From Boswellia sacra (Eukaryota > Streptophyta > Magnoliopsida > Sapindales > Burseraceae): DNA of 64,000 nt. The stretch spans positions 62,001-126,000 of the forward strand of contig SNVD02009067.1 in NCBI GenBank assembly GCA_013180625.2, written 5' to 3'. The notes under the pieces are model-generated. The model had not been told where the DNA came from, did not search any database, and worked only from the letters and a program-made list of their open reading frames with translations. The translations under genes and the position numbers were made by a program. This document shows positions 49,663 through 60,953 of the stretch, piece after piece; the stretch's first letter is position 1, and each line of letters opens with the position of its first letter.

Positions 49663-49671
49663 TTGTTCGTT

Positions 49672-51153
49672 ATGTATTTGCTTGGTTCTCAAAAATAAAC
49701 AAAATTTTCAAATTTGGTAATAGTATTAGCTAATAAGTTAAAAAAAGTTTGTCAAATTCTTCAAACTCGTCTCACATCATTGGGTCCATTTCAAGTCCAT
49801 CAAATATGAAGGCTTGGATGATAGGGGTTGGCAAGGCTAATTTAAATCTATGCCTATCAACACCTACTGACAGCTCATTATTAATTGAAACAGGTATGGG
49901 CAACACCATTGTCAACCTCTAATCTTTGATTTTGATTCTCGCCTTATCTGTGATCACGACGCCAATATCACTATCAATATCGACACAGGTAGTTGACATG
50001 ATATTTTTCGGTTTGATCATTTGTTGTTAATCATTAATTTCGGATACGTTTGTGTAAAACTTCAAATGAGTAAAATATATATAATCTAATAAACACAATT
50101 TCGTAACAATATCTCCATTTTTCTTTTAGTATGACCAAAATACTAGTGGATCAACTACAATTTAAAGCATTTCAATAGCCTCCCTTTCAAGGAAGGTTTT
50201 TAAGAAATTTTTGAAACAAATCTTTGTAATTTTTAGTACTTCAAAATTGTTTTTGATAAATTTTAAAGCCATCAAGTTTGTTCATGTCGATAATATTTAG
50301 ACTTTAATTTAATTATTGGTGCTGGTTGATGGGAGGTAGATATAGAACTTATTAGACTATGCATGTGCATCTCTTTATGCTACATCATGTCTCTATTCAA
50401 ACCATAACCATTCATGATCATGACATGCTAGAGAGTAGGTTTAGCAAATCATATATATTGAATTTCAATAGTCTTAGATAAGGATTTTGATAGAGTTGAA
50501 ATGTCAGGAAAGTTTCCAGTGGAATTAGATATTTTAAAAGAAAGAATCTCAAAAATATAGGTAGAAATTTAAATATAATAGAAAACCTTCTTATTTAGAA
50601 ATACCTTCCTTAAAAGGAAGAGTTTGATAAATGATATCAAACTTTCGAAAGTACCTTTAAGGAATTAATTTAAAAAAAAACCTATTTTTATATTAAAAAA
50701 TCATTTAAAATCACACCAAACTTGACTTGAGAGAGACCAATGAAATTTTTTCTTATAAAATTATTTATTTTTATTTTCTAATACTCTGTAGTGCTACCCA
50801 TAATGACATGCACACACTAATCACTACTCAACACACTCACTCATTCACTCTCTCTAGAGTGCAAAAAGTGCAGCAAACCAAACCCTCTCTTAAAAATTCT
50901 CCTCCATTTTCCTTCTCTCTTTTCCTTGCTTCCAAATCCAACCAAATTCCCAAGGTATGTCAAAACTCATTTAAACCCACCCCACCAAAACTTCTCAAAG
51001 CTCTCAAGATTTTCTATTTGTATATGTTTCCCATCAAATCAACTCACCCCCAACCCTTCAAAACCCCGCCTTTCCCCTCCCACTCTCCATTCTTCACCAT
51101 AATTCCCCTCTAGTCTGAGCTCACACAAATCAAATCCCACTTAAAAAACAATC
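49672..51153. other. upstream region of the cysteine-rich protein gene
   Basis: AT-rich DNA, then a CT/C-rich leader (about 50830-51150) typical of a 5' UTR. A 128-codon frame at 50727-51113 is Ser/Pro/Phe-rich, ends before the real start and is not supported as a gene. Confidence 0.45.
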
Positions 51154-51634
51154 ATGCTGGCTTGTAAACTCACTCTCTCTCTCTTGTTCCTTCTCATTTT
51201 TGCTAATGTGATCAGTTGCAATGAAGGAAGTGTAGCAACCCAAGTAAGTGTTTTTTATGTGTGTTTGAGTTGGGTTGAGAAACGCATGTTTAAAGTTTAG
51301 ATCTTTAGCTCAAAGTTTGTGACTTTTTTGTGGGTTTGATTGTGGATTAAGAGTTTTGTTTGTTGTTTTTGAGGATAATGACGAGAAGAGCCAAGAGAAA
51401 ATGGTGATGGTGCCTGTAATGGAGGAAAAGTTGGTGATGATGGAGATGAATGAGACCAGAAGAAAGCTAAATAGTTTTCAGATATGTGCTCTCTGCACTT
51501 GCTGTGGTGGAGCTAAAGGAATGTGTTTGCCTTCTCCTTGTTGCTATGCTATTAACTGCAACATTCCTAACAGGCCTTTTGGTTTCTGTTCCTTCACTCC
51601 CAAGACCTGCAATTGCTTTGGATGTCATCTCTGA
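51154..51634 (+). CDS. small secreted cysteine-rich protein, function unknown
   Basis: Two exons, 51154-51243 and 51374-51634, give 116 residues. A signal peptide (MLACKLTLSLLFLLIFANVI, cleavage probably near residue 22) is followed by a variable, Glu/Met-rich middle (DEKSQEKMVMVPVMEEKLVM). The compact C-terminus has 12 cysteines: CALCTCCGGAKGMCLPSPCC, YAINCNIPNRPFGFC and KTCNCFGCHL. The spacing CxxCxCC...CC...C...C...CxCxxC suggests several disulfides or a metal-bound fold. I recall similar short uncharacterised plant proteins sharing this C-terminus but no established function. The splice sites are CAA/GTAAGT and TTTTTGAG/GAT. It differs from defensins, GASA and EPF peptides in cysteine spacing. 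Confidence 0.85.
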
Positions 51635-54421
51635 TGATAAAAATTTGTTTTTTTCTTCTTAGATTTTCAGGGCAATATTGATTTTGTTGGGAGTGTGAAA
51701 TGGGAAGAAAAGAATATCTGTTCTTGATTTGTTTGTTTATAATTTTTATAATATATTATAAGTTAGTGAGTAATATTATTGTTTAGGGATTGCTATTTCC
51801 AGATTAGTTTTTGGCTATTCCTAGTGTGATTTGTTCATTAGTTTTTAAGGAATTAGCAATTACTAGGACTTAGAATGCTATTAATAAGAGCATTATACTG
51901 AGTCTTCAAGCAGACAATGCCCTTTGTTTATGAAGCTATTCAGCTTATGCTAGTCTTTGTTTAAACAATATTTTAATGTTAGTGCTCAGTAGGGCTGCTG
52001 TGTTACTCATGACAAAGATTTAGATATATATGTCTTTCTATTATTTTAATTTCGGTGTTGTTACTTGTTTCTTTCAATATATAGTTTGTTTAACGTTTCC
52101 GCAACTGGGTGTAATGCACTAATGCTATTGGAAACATGTAGTCCATTAATTATTATATCAAAACATTGCTTTCTTAATCTCCCCTAATTTCTCTGCCTTT
52201 TCCCCTTCTTTCACTCTTTCACGCTCCATTGTGATGTTTTGGACTACCGTAGTGTATACATTCACATTGTGTAAGTTTCTATACATTACATAATTAACAC
52301 GGCTAATAGATGTGACACGACCGGGTCAACACGATACGAAGTTAACGGATTAAGATTAACTATAATTAGATTCCTTGCACTTAGAAGTTATGATTTAGGA
52401 ACTCATATATTGTATTTTCATTTTTTTGTTTGTCCCATTTGTTGATAATTAAATGTGGCATCCACTTCTGGATGGAGATATGAGAGCTAATTGAAGGACT
52501 GGCTTCAAACTACCTTAAATAGATGAATGCTAATTGTTGTTGTAAAACCCTTAGATGGATGAGTTTTAAAGGTTGTTGGGTAAGAGTGATAAGAGTGATA
52601 TTAATGCATGTAGGTGAAGCCAACCCATATATTAAGTTGGGTGGAGGTTGGCTAGCAGCAATTAATTGTAGCTTTTACTTGCCCCAAATTACAAGGTGAG
52701 ATGAGCAGCTTTATAGTGGTCTTGAGAGACTATTAAAAGTCTATATGTGTTGTGTAATTCAGGACCTACACCTCTAGAACAATTAACATTATTGACCCTT
52801 AAGAACTGTTTGATAGGGCATCATACACCTTTCATAAATCATATCTAACCTTTATTAAGGATTGATAATATTATTGACCTGCATATTATTGTACAATGCT
52901 GTATTTATAATAATTTGCCATTAAATTAGGTGAATACTGTCGGTTCGGTACTATAGTAGGACCCCGTAGTATGTTTGTACTCTGGTTGTGTTGATGTTGT
53001 TTAGAACAGAAATAGCCATTAGAGTTGGACAAAGTGAAGTTTGATTTTCTTTGAATGTGAGCTTGTGGGGCTGAGGGGAAAGGAACAGAGACATGCCAGT
53101 AGAGTTTAGAATTAGAGCCACATCTGAATTTGGCGTCTTGAGAAGAGTGTTTTGGGAATCTCATTGACCTCATCTGTGATAACATGATGCAACAACCCAT
53201 GTGCTGTTGCATGGACAAATTGCAATCAAAATAATGGGCTCTCTCTTCGTTTCATATTCACATTCACATCCATATCCATGTCCATCTTCATATTCTTATG
53301 TACAAGTGCTAGATATTCTATTTAAGTTTGGTCTAATTATAAATAAAATCAAGAATTTTTTTCCCAAAAAAAACAAAGCAACAACCTTTAATATTTGATC
53401 AAGAACTGTTTCCAATCTTTGAGAAATGCATCATAATCTATGCAAAGCGTTCAGCGAATCATTTTTAAGAATCGATAATGTTATGATCCGATATCATAAG
53501 CAATCACACTTCGATTAACTTATGGTAGAACTTGGTATGTAGGGTTTTGATTTGGGTTATTAAATTATTGAGAAAGACTCGTATCTAAACTAGAGGTGCA
53601 AGCTGTAACCTTTAAGTAGGCATGTGAATATTCGTGCAATATGTGCTTTAAGATTGGCCCAACTACGAATCTAAGAATCTGAAAACTAACAAATCAAAGT
53701 TAATAAACAATAGAATATCAGTTTAATATTGAAATAGATTAGTTAAAAAAAATAACAATAGAATGGTCATGTGATTTTAGACAGTAGATTTTATAATTGG
53801 ATATTGGAAATCTTCATCAACTTACAGTTTTAGAGGCTATAGATCATTGTTGTTCAATTTTTTTTTTAATTTTATTTTACAAGTCAAAATATGTAGATTA
53901 CAGAAAGGTATTCAGAAATTATAAAATAACCAAAAAATAACAAAAGACAAAGAAAACCAACAGCAAAATATAGCTTGGAATATCAAAGTCTCAACTAAAA
54001 AAAAAAAAAAAAATCGTGTGAGAGAAGAAAACTATAGGCTCATTATCAGAACAGAAATTGGAATTTTGCTATATTTCTTGCTTGCATCTATAACCTTACA
54101 TTCCCCTTATTTTAAGAACATAGAAAAAAGAAAAGAAATAAAATAATTACAAGACCTGAATTAGATTATTCTTTTTATTATTATTATCATATACTAAGGA
54201 GGCAGATACTGAACTCAGCCCCAGAGCATCAAAGAATAATTTCGTCCTATCAATGAAGATCAGGATCTCTGCACAACTCTAAACCTATCCATTAATATGT
54301 GTATGCCTGCCTGCACAGGCCTCTTTTCACTTTCGTCAAAAACATGTTAATTTGCAGAATGAGACACATTTTAGACATGCTACTAGAGACCATACAAGAA
54401 AAATGCTGTAATGCTCTCCTA
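51635..54421. other. intergenic, no gene seen
   Basis: Holds the 3' UTR of the cysteine-rich gene at the left and the 3' UTR of the DUF707 gene at the right (about 54180-54421). A 110-codon minus-strand frame at 52886-53218 begins with TTG and has no recognisable family. Confidence 0.45.
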
Positions 54422-56261
54422 TTACCGTGCATACGGATCAATCCAACATTGATCTTCCTCGACAGCATTTTTCCATCGTTTTCTAAAAATTTCCAATTCG
54501 ATGAATGACTGTCTCCTCACCTGCTCAAAAGCGAATAAAACATTAAAGAAGTGTAAGTTCGGTGTTTCATTTTGTTTTAACTAGTACAAGAAAAATATAA
54601 AATTCAAAAAGCAGATCCAAATGAGTAAGTTTCGCATCGATGCTTACTTCCACACGAGGATCTCTATAACGACGACCCCTACCCTGCTGAGAGAAAAGCC
54701 AGTAAGAAACTCAGTTATTGATATCATAAAACAAGATCTGGAACATGACAAGCAAAAAATTATACCGATCTTAGTACCCTTGCTAACTTTTCTGTTCCAG
54801 CACTATCAACATTTGCTGACAAATTTTTCTGCATTTATAAACATCCATTAGCAGTATACTAAATGGAACACTTTCTAAACATTTTCCCTAATCTAAAAAC
54901 ATGATTTTCTTAATGTCAATCCTGGCTTGGACTTGGCAGAAGTATGCAGAATAAAAAGCTTCTTGTAGTGATCAATGTCGAAAAATTGAGGAGCACATGA
55001 GGCACTAGTTAAGTTTGGCCATTTTCTGGTACGACTGTAAAAGTCTCACACAAATGTGTCTTTCAACATGATTTTGTCAGATGGCCCTAACTTGAGATGA
55101 GGATGCAAACCACCAAACAATCATCACAATCATATATAAATTATTGCAGCATGGAATAGATGTCAAAATCTGATTAAAAGACTAAGAGCTCAGCACTGAC
55201 TCAATAACATTGCTCAAGTTAAGTAGATATTTAGAGTATTTAGATTGATAACAAAGATACCATATCTCTAACCTTGTTTCCATCTACACCCCCAAGTGTA
55301 GGGCGACCATAATGCACAATGTACTCAGCATCAACAACACCAACATTTTTGGTTCGATCACCCTATCAAAAGAATGCCTTAAGCAACAGGCTATGGCCCA
55401 AGAGGAAGTATACAAAGTGAAAGCAAGAAAAAGCAACAAGAAGCTTACCTGTGCACAATAACCAAGCTGCTTATCCAGACCCCAAGCATGGATTAAGTCA
55501 TTCTGTGAAACCATGAACAAAAGCAAGTGCTATAGATAAAAGTTTTACCGGGATGTAACCAGACATGAATCTCTTATACCAATAAAAGGGGTCAGAAAAC
55601 CATTATCAAGCCAAGAATAAATTAAATTCGCCAGACTATATTTAACTCATAGAAGCTTTTGCTCCCTTAACAACTATCGAATAAAACTTCTTAAACCTTT
55701 TTCTCATATAGTGTTTCTCTCACAGTTTGACCTAAAAACACTAGTTGTATCCTATCTTGTTTTGCATTGAAATGGCCCCAGTAAGACAGTACCTCTCCAC
55801 CCAACAACAAAGATTAATGAAGTAAACCGAGCAAAAAGAGAATACGGTACAATTACACACCTGAATCATGTACCATACGCATCGCCAGGCAGCTCTTGAG
55901 AAAACAGGGGCCATCATTTCAATCCACCTAATAACAAGGGTTTTTATCTAAGTTTCCTCAAAAAGAAATAAACTTATTTCTGCTACTTTCACAATATAAG
56001 ATAATACAAGTGAAATTCCTAGATAACTCCACCAAAGAAGCCAATATCCCATGGCAATCAAACAATATAGATCAACTTTGCAAGTGACAGTTTACCCAGT
56101 GCATGGAGGTTCTGTACTCTTTTCATCACAACCATTAACACCAGGCTTATAAGTCCTTCTGCTGACACCATGGAGCAAAACGGATCAAACAAGCTACCAG
56201 AGTTAGCAAATGATGAGTGCATGATTTGTTCTATGCCAGCCTGTAACTTAAAAAAATGAAA

Positions 56262-56315
<54 letters not shown>

Positions 56316-59300
56316 CAAGAGGATAACCTATGAACTACTGATGATCTCCTGCCTCGTGCTGTAATTTGATGATGCACCTCTGATGCGGAAGGATCAAGTG
56401 CTGGCTGTGATATCTCAAGCCGTTCATTCTCAATAATTGATACATAGCTGAATATGTCAAAAATATCGAATGAGAAAACATCAAGTTTGAACTGTAAACA
56501 TAAAACCTTATAACCTATACATTGTTATATTGGAGGTCTCTGCAATAATTCCAAGTAGCCTTGTACTCAAATAGCTTAAATTTCTCTATCAACAAAGGTG
56601 TAACATGTTACCCTTAACAGGTATTGACACCTAATGGGAAAAGAGAATTTATTTAATGAAGAGCTAAATGTGAAAATGAAAAGCATGCTTTCCCCTTTTT
56701 TTTCAAGTTTTCCATCCCCCTCCTTCAATTCTATCAGTTTTCCAGATTGAGGATGCAATATATATCATGCAGGAATTACAAACATATTTTAGAAACAAAA
56801 TTCTTTTGAAGAATAAGCATTCATGTGTACTAGAACATGGGAATGTGTTTATGATTCATATTTTTAGTTGCTGGGAAAGCATATTTGGAATCTTTCAGCT
56901 ACCAGTTGATTTCTCTCAGCAAACAGCTCTTATCATCTTGTAAAGAAAGAAAAACTGGCAAACCTTGGGCCATGTTTCATCTTGAAACCAAAAAAAAAAA
57001 AAAAAAAAAAAATTGAATAAAAGAAATTGAGTTGGGACTTCTAACTTTTTTAAAAGGTGTGTACATAAGAACTCTCAAGCCCAGTTAGCCTTTCCAACAC
57101 CAGATATGAATTATGCATGCTTTGGTCATCACTTTTCTGAATGCCACAAGCAGAGGCAATCACGTTCAAATACGAGCAACTACAGCAGCCACCACTTTCA
57201 TGCATAAGCTAATGAGACATCAAAATTATTTATGTACTTCAATTTTCATCAACTCCACAACATTGTATAGTTTTTTTCAACATTGCTGAATTCTTTTTAA
57301 TTGGATTCCAGTAGAAGTTCATGGGTAGGCAAAAAAAAAAAAGAAGCACCATTGTCACTAATTTAGAGTGGTTGCAGTCAACCTACTTTTCAGGATTGAA
57401 ATCTTCAACTCCAAGGTCCTCATCCCAAAGAAAAATGTAACTATATTCTGAAACTATATCTGGATGTAAGAAACGCTTTGCAAACCACCTGCTCATAGAC
57501 CAATACTCTGAACATATCAGAATACTGAATCTTCTGTTAGAAATTTAGAAGGTTAAGACAACTGACCATTTTGTCTGATTGGGCGCAGAAACATGTATGA
57601 CACGATTATTCCATTCAAACTCTTTCCACTCATCAACGATTCCGTCATAATGGAAAAGCATCACAACAAACTTACTTGATAGAAACTGCATATTTGAACT
57701 CAAAAATCAAGAAAATATATAGAAGCAGAAGAACATGTAACAAGGAAATACATAGGTTTAGTTACAGACCTTTGTAACCATTTTATCCACAAGATCACTT
57801 TGCTTCATACCAACAGCCATTGCAAATAAGTTGGTAGAAGAAACATTTCTCTGTCCAAATAGGAACAAGTCAAAGATTATACTGAGATCAAGAAAAATCA
57901 AAGAGACAAAGCAGAAGCCCAGGTTCAAAATTAACAACTCTATCAATGACTATACTATTTCACCAATGATTTTAAGTTTACTAAATATGAAGAAAAAAAA
58001 AGAGACCTTTCCTTCTACCACAAGACACTATGGCCCTTCTGATGCAGTACAAAAATAATTCTCTATTCTTAGGTAAAAGCAGTCACTTGTACTGTTCCAG
58101 TCAAATTCATACACAGTGGTATGATAACGTCTTATTGAATTTAGTTAGAACTGAAGTGAAGAAAAATTGTGCAGCTGCACATTATTGGGTCAGCAAATTG
58201 AAACAAAACTGAAACGAAATTCGAGTAATGACTCATCATTTATTGAAACAACCATCGGTCATCCGAAAGATCTTCACCTTGGGAAAGCCCCATAATGGCC
58301 TCATCTCCAAGTTAGATGTCTTCTCAAGAATACCTTCAGGTAAAGTCTCACTTCCAGGAGGCCTGCATCGATTCTAAACCAGAAAAAAACAAACATAAGA
58401 AACAAATGCCAAAGAATTGATCTGCTACAAAATTCTGCAAAAAACCAAAAACAAACCTTGCAATCTTTAAACCTTATAGTTGGCAAACCATCAAATCGCT
58501 GCAATACAGGAACCAAAGTTATACTTAACATCAATGGTACATACCACTACCAATTTGATAAATAAGACGGAAGCAAAGAAATCAAAGTTGAATTAGATTT
58601 GAATCGGACATCTTCAGGCCAAGCAGAGCATGAGAAACATGATCTTTTTTTAACAAAAATAAATTAAAATAAAATCATCTTAGAAAACATATTAGCTGTT
58701 TTAACTTAAAAAGAAGCCGAGGACACAATGTGCCAGTTAATATGAAAATTACCATTTGCTTGTCTGGTGCTATGAATGTACTCCCTATGAATAAGATTAG
58801 ACAAAACACAAAAACGACAGGGAGGAAGCTACAAAACAATGATCTCCTATTCTTAGCATCTCCAATCATGGATACCTGAGAAGAACAAAAGAGAAGGATA
58901 AGATACATAATTCAGATGATTACACAATCAACTGGGAGTTAAAAAAGTGTACTGCTGAAGTAAATTTTACAGGAAAAAAACGAACACGAGTAAACAATGA
59001 GCAGATGCAAAGGATTTTTTGCTGAAATTGTGTTGAAATGGCTGAGGTCCCATTAAAGTACATACAGAACAGGAAACACCAAAATCCCAAATTTATACAT
59101 CCATGTCCGGCAATCAGTCAATAAGAACATGAAATGAGGCTAAATGGTTTAAATTTCAGCCATAAACAAACACAAAGCAAGAGACTTTGCTGCAACTCTA
59201 TCAAATTCAACATCTCATGTTCCAAACACTGTTCAGCTGAATCTAAAGCCCCTTCCTTCGCCTTCTTTTAGCTGAACTCACCAACTACGATTGGCTAAGA

Positions 59301-59716
59301 TTGGTCTTACAGCATCATAAACTTCAAATTAAAGTAAGCAATCCTTTCTTCTGCTGAGAATTAACAAATTAGAAAATTATCCCATATTTTGAAACATTAG
59401 TCAATAAAGCCAAACTCTACAAGCCAGAATGCAAAAATAGCATGTAAAAACATCTCAAACAGAAGAACACAAAAGTCCAGTTCTCTAAACAGCTCCAATC
59501 AAAACTCCATATTTGACAGTAACAAGATGAACATTAAATCTTTAATTACCTGAAAGTGACTTTCTTTAATCAATTATTAGCTAAAAAAATCTCATCATCT
59601 AATTATCTATTTCTCATTACAACATAAACAAAATATCAGAAATCAAAACTTGCATTAAAAAGCAAAAGAAAAGGAAACAATCAAAAGGAAATACTTACGA
59701 AATTCGTTGACTTCAT
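54422..59716 (-). CDS. DUF707 family type II membrane protein
   Basis: Fourteen exons: 59716-59699, 58875-58753, 58497-58456, 58373-58278, 57850-57770, 57685-57567, 57488-57387, 56447-56328, 56155-56096, 55927-55861, 55502-55449, 55362-55273, 54686-54648 and 54520-54422. They give 369 residues in one phase-consistent frame. A short N-terminal tail (MKSTNFVSMIGDAKNRR) precedes one membrane anchor (about residues 18-39). Conserved DUF707 blocks are LFAMAVGMKQSDLVDKMV, VVMLFHYDGIVDEWKE, KWWFAKRFLHPDIVSEY, IFLWDEDLGVEDFNP, EISQPALDPSASEVHHQIT, APVFSRAAWRCVWYMIQNDL and HAWGLDKQLGYCAQGDR. It ends DQCWIDPYAR. The family (also called lysine-ketoglutarate reductase trans-splicing-like) has no firm biochemical role. 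The WDEDLG motif and type II topology suggest a Golgi glycosyltransferase-like fold, which is my inference. Confidence 0.93.
56269..56314. repeat. (AG)n microsatellite in DUF707 intron
   Basis: An uninterrupted AG repeat of 23 units lies just inside the intron after exon 8, starting 14 bases from the exon end. On the transcript it is (CU)n. It produces a false open frame of Leu-Ser repeats. Confidence 0.95.
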
Positions 59717-60060
59717 ATCCTTTAAACATCAAAGCAACGACATAAAGAGATGATGGAAAGCTCGTTCTCTACATCTTTCTATTATATATTCCATCTCAAC
59801 GCATTAAAAATCCATCTGGGCAGTCTTTGTTTTCGAACAAAACTGTTCCTGTTTTGTCTTTTGAGGAATAACACTTTGAAACAACAACAAACAACAACAA
59901 CAACGTTGTTAAAGAAAAAGAAGATACAAACCGAAACAAACACAAAAACGTTGGAAATATTTGTACAAGAAGAGGGAGAACGTGTGATGAAATGAAGATG
60001 AAAGTTGTGATTGGAGGAAGATGAAGAAAAGGAGAGAAGAGAAGCCCGTGTAACACGGTC
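59717..60060 (-). other. probable 5' UTR of the DUF707 gene
   Basis: CT-rich on the minus strand, with a TTG-repeat block at 59880-59904, continuous with the short first coding exon. A 114-codon frame here is out of phase with the real start and Phe/Leu/Ser-rich, so it is not a gene. Confidence 0.5.
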
Positions 60061-60548
60061 AGTTCAGTTGAGGAGTTGTGCACGATCCTCAAAAATTCAT
60101 GAATTAATGTAACGCACGAACTAATATTTTTAAAAATCATATGTTCAAAAAAAACTTAAAAATTCACATTCTTTTATACAAGTTTGAAATGAGGGATATG
60201 ACAAGGGCACCCCTAAGATTTGGTAAAACCTTGAAAATCCAAAGATTTCATATTATTTAGAAACATGACACTTTTATTTAAGAATATGATCTAGATATAA
60301 TATCCCATGAGATAGGTCTATCTGATTGACACTTTAGTCTTTTATTTCTTAAAATTTTCATAGTATTTTTATAATATATATGTATATATATTTTGTAATG
60401 GTGGACTAAATTGAGGTATATATGTTACTATTTAAACAATATGATGATTGGTATACCATTGTACATGATTATCTCATGTAAAATCTATAAAGTTATCCGC
60501 TTCGGTGATCATTTTTAGACTAAAATACCCTTAATATATTAATTTGTA
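60061..60548. other. upstream of the DUF707 gene, no other gene seen
   Basis: Promoter-side AT-rich DNA; no supported motif or coding frame. Confidence 0.4.
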
Positions 60549-60738
60549 GTAGTGCTAAACTTATAATTTACATACAGTCAAAACTTTACAATTTGATATG
60601 GTAATCTATATGATAAAAATTTGCTAGAGGAGAAAAAAAAGAATAAAAAAATACATTTATAATTGGATTTTACTATATAGACTATCGCATCAAGTTATAG
60701 AGTTTAAAATTATATATAGATTGTAAGTTTAATACTAC
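60549..60738. mobile_element. MITE, family 1 copy
   Basis: The left end GTAGTGCTAAACTTATAATT and the right end (from the outside GTAGTATTAAACTTACAATC) form imperfect inverted repeats of about 28 bp. It is about 190 bp and AT-rich, with an internal GATAAAAATTTGCTAGAGGA block shared with its neighbour. Confidence 0.7.
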
Positions 60739-60756
60739 CGATAATAAAATTAACAA

Positions 60757-60953
60757 TAATATTAGACTTACAACCTATATGCAACTTAATTCTATAACTT
60801 AATGTAACCGTCTACATAGCAAAAGTTCATTGGAGGAAGAAGAAACAAAAAAAAAAAAGAGAAGTTACATCTCCAATAGAATTTTGTCATGTAGAATGCC
60901 ACATTAGATTGTAAAATTTATGCTATATGTAAACTATAAGTGTAGTATTACTA
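60757..60953. mobile_element. MITE, family 1 copy, adjacent
   Basis: The left end ATAATATTAGACTTACAACC mirrors the right end (from the outside AGTAATACTACACTTATAGT). It shares the AAAAGTTCATTGGAGGAAGA block and A-rich tract with the copy at 60549. The two lie 18 bases apart in the same orientation. Confidence 0.7.

Noticed and set aside
50727..51113. 128-codon plus-strand frame before the cysteine-rich gene
   Set aside because: Low-complexity Ser/Pro/Phe reading across the C-rich 5' UTR, ending before the true ATG.
52886..53218. 110-codon minus-strand frame
   Set aside because: Begins with TTG, has no family similarity and no splice or promoter support.
56058..56318. Frame starting with Leu-Ser repeats, apparently a long signal sequence
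   Set aside because: The repeats are the intronic (AG)n microsatellite; the real exon is 56155-56096 in another frame.
59796..60140. 114-codon minus-strand frame
   Set aside because: Overlaps the DUF707 leader, is out of phase with the true start and has only Phe/Leu/Ser-rich filler.
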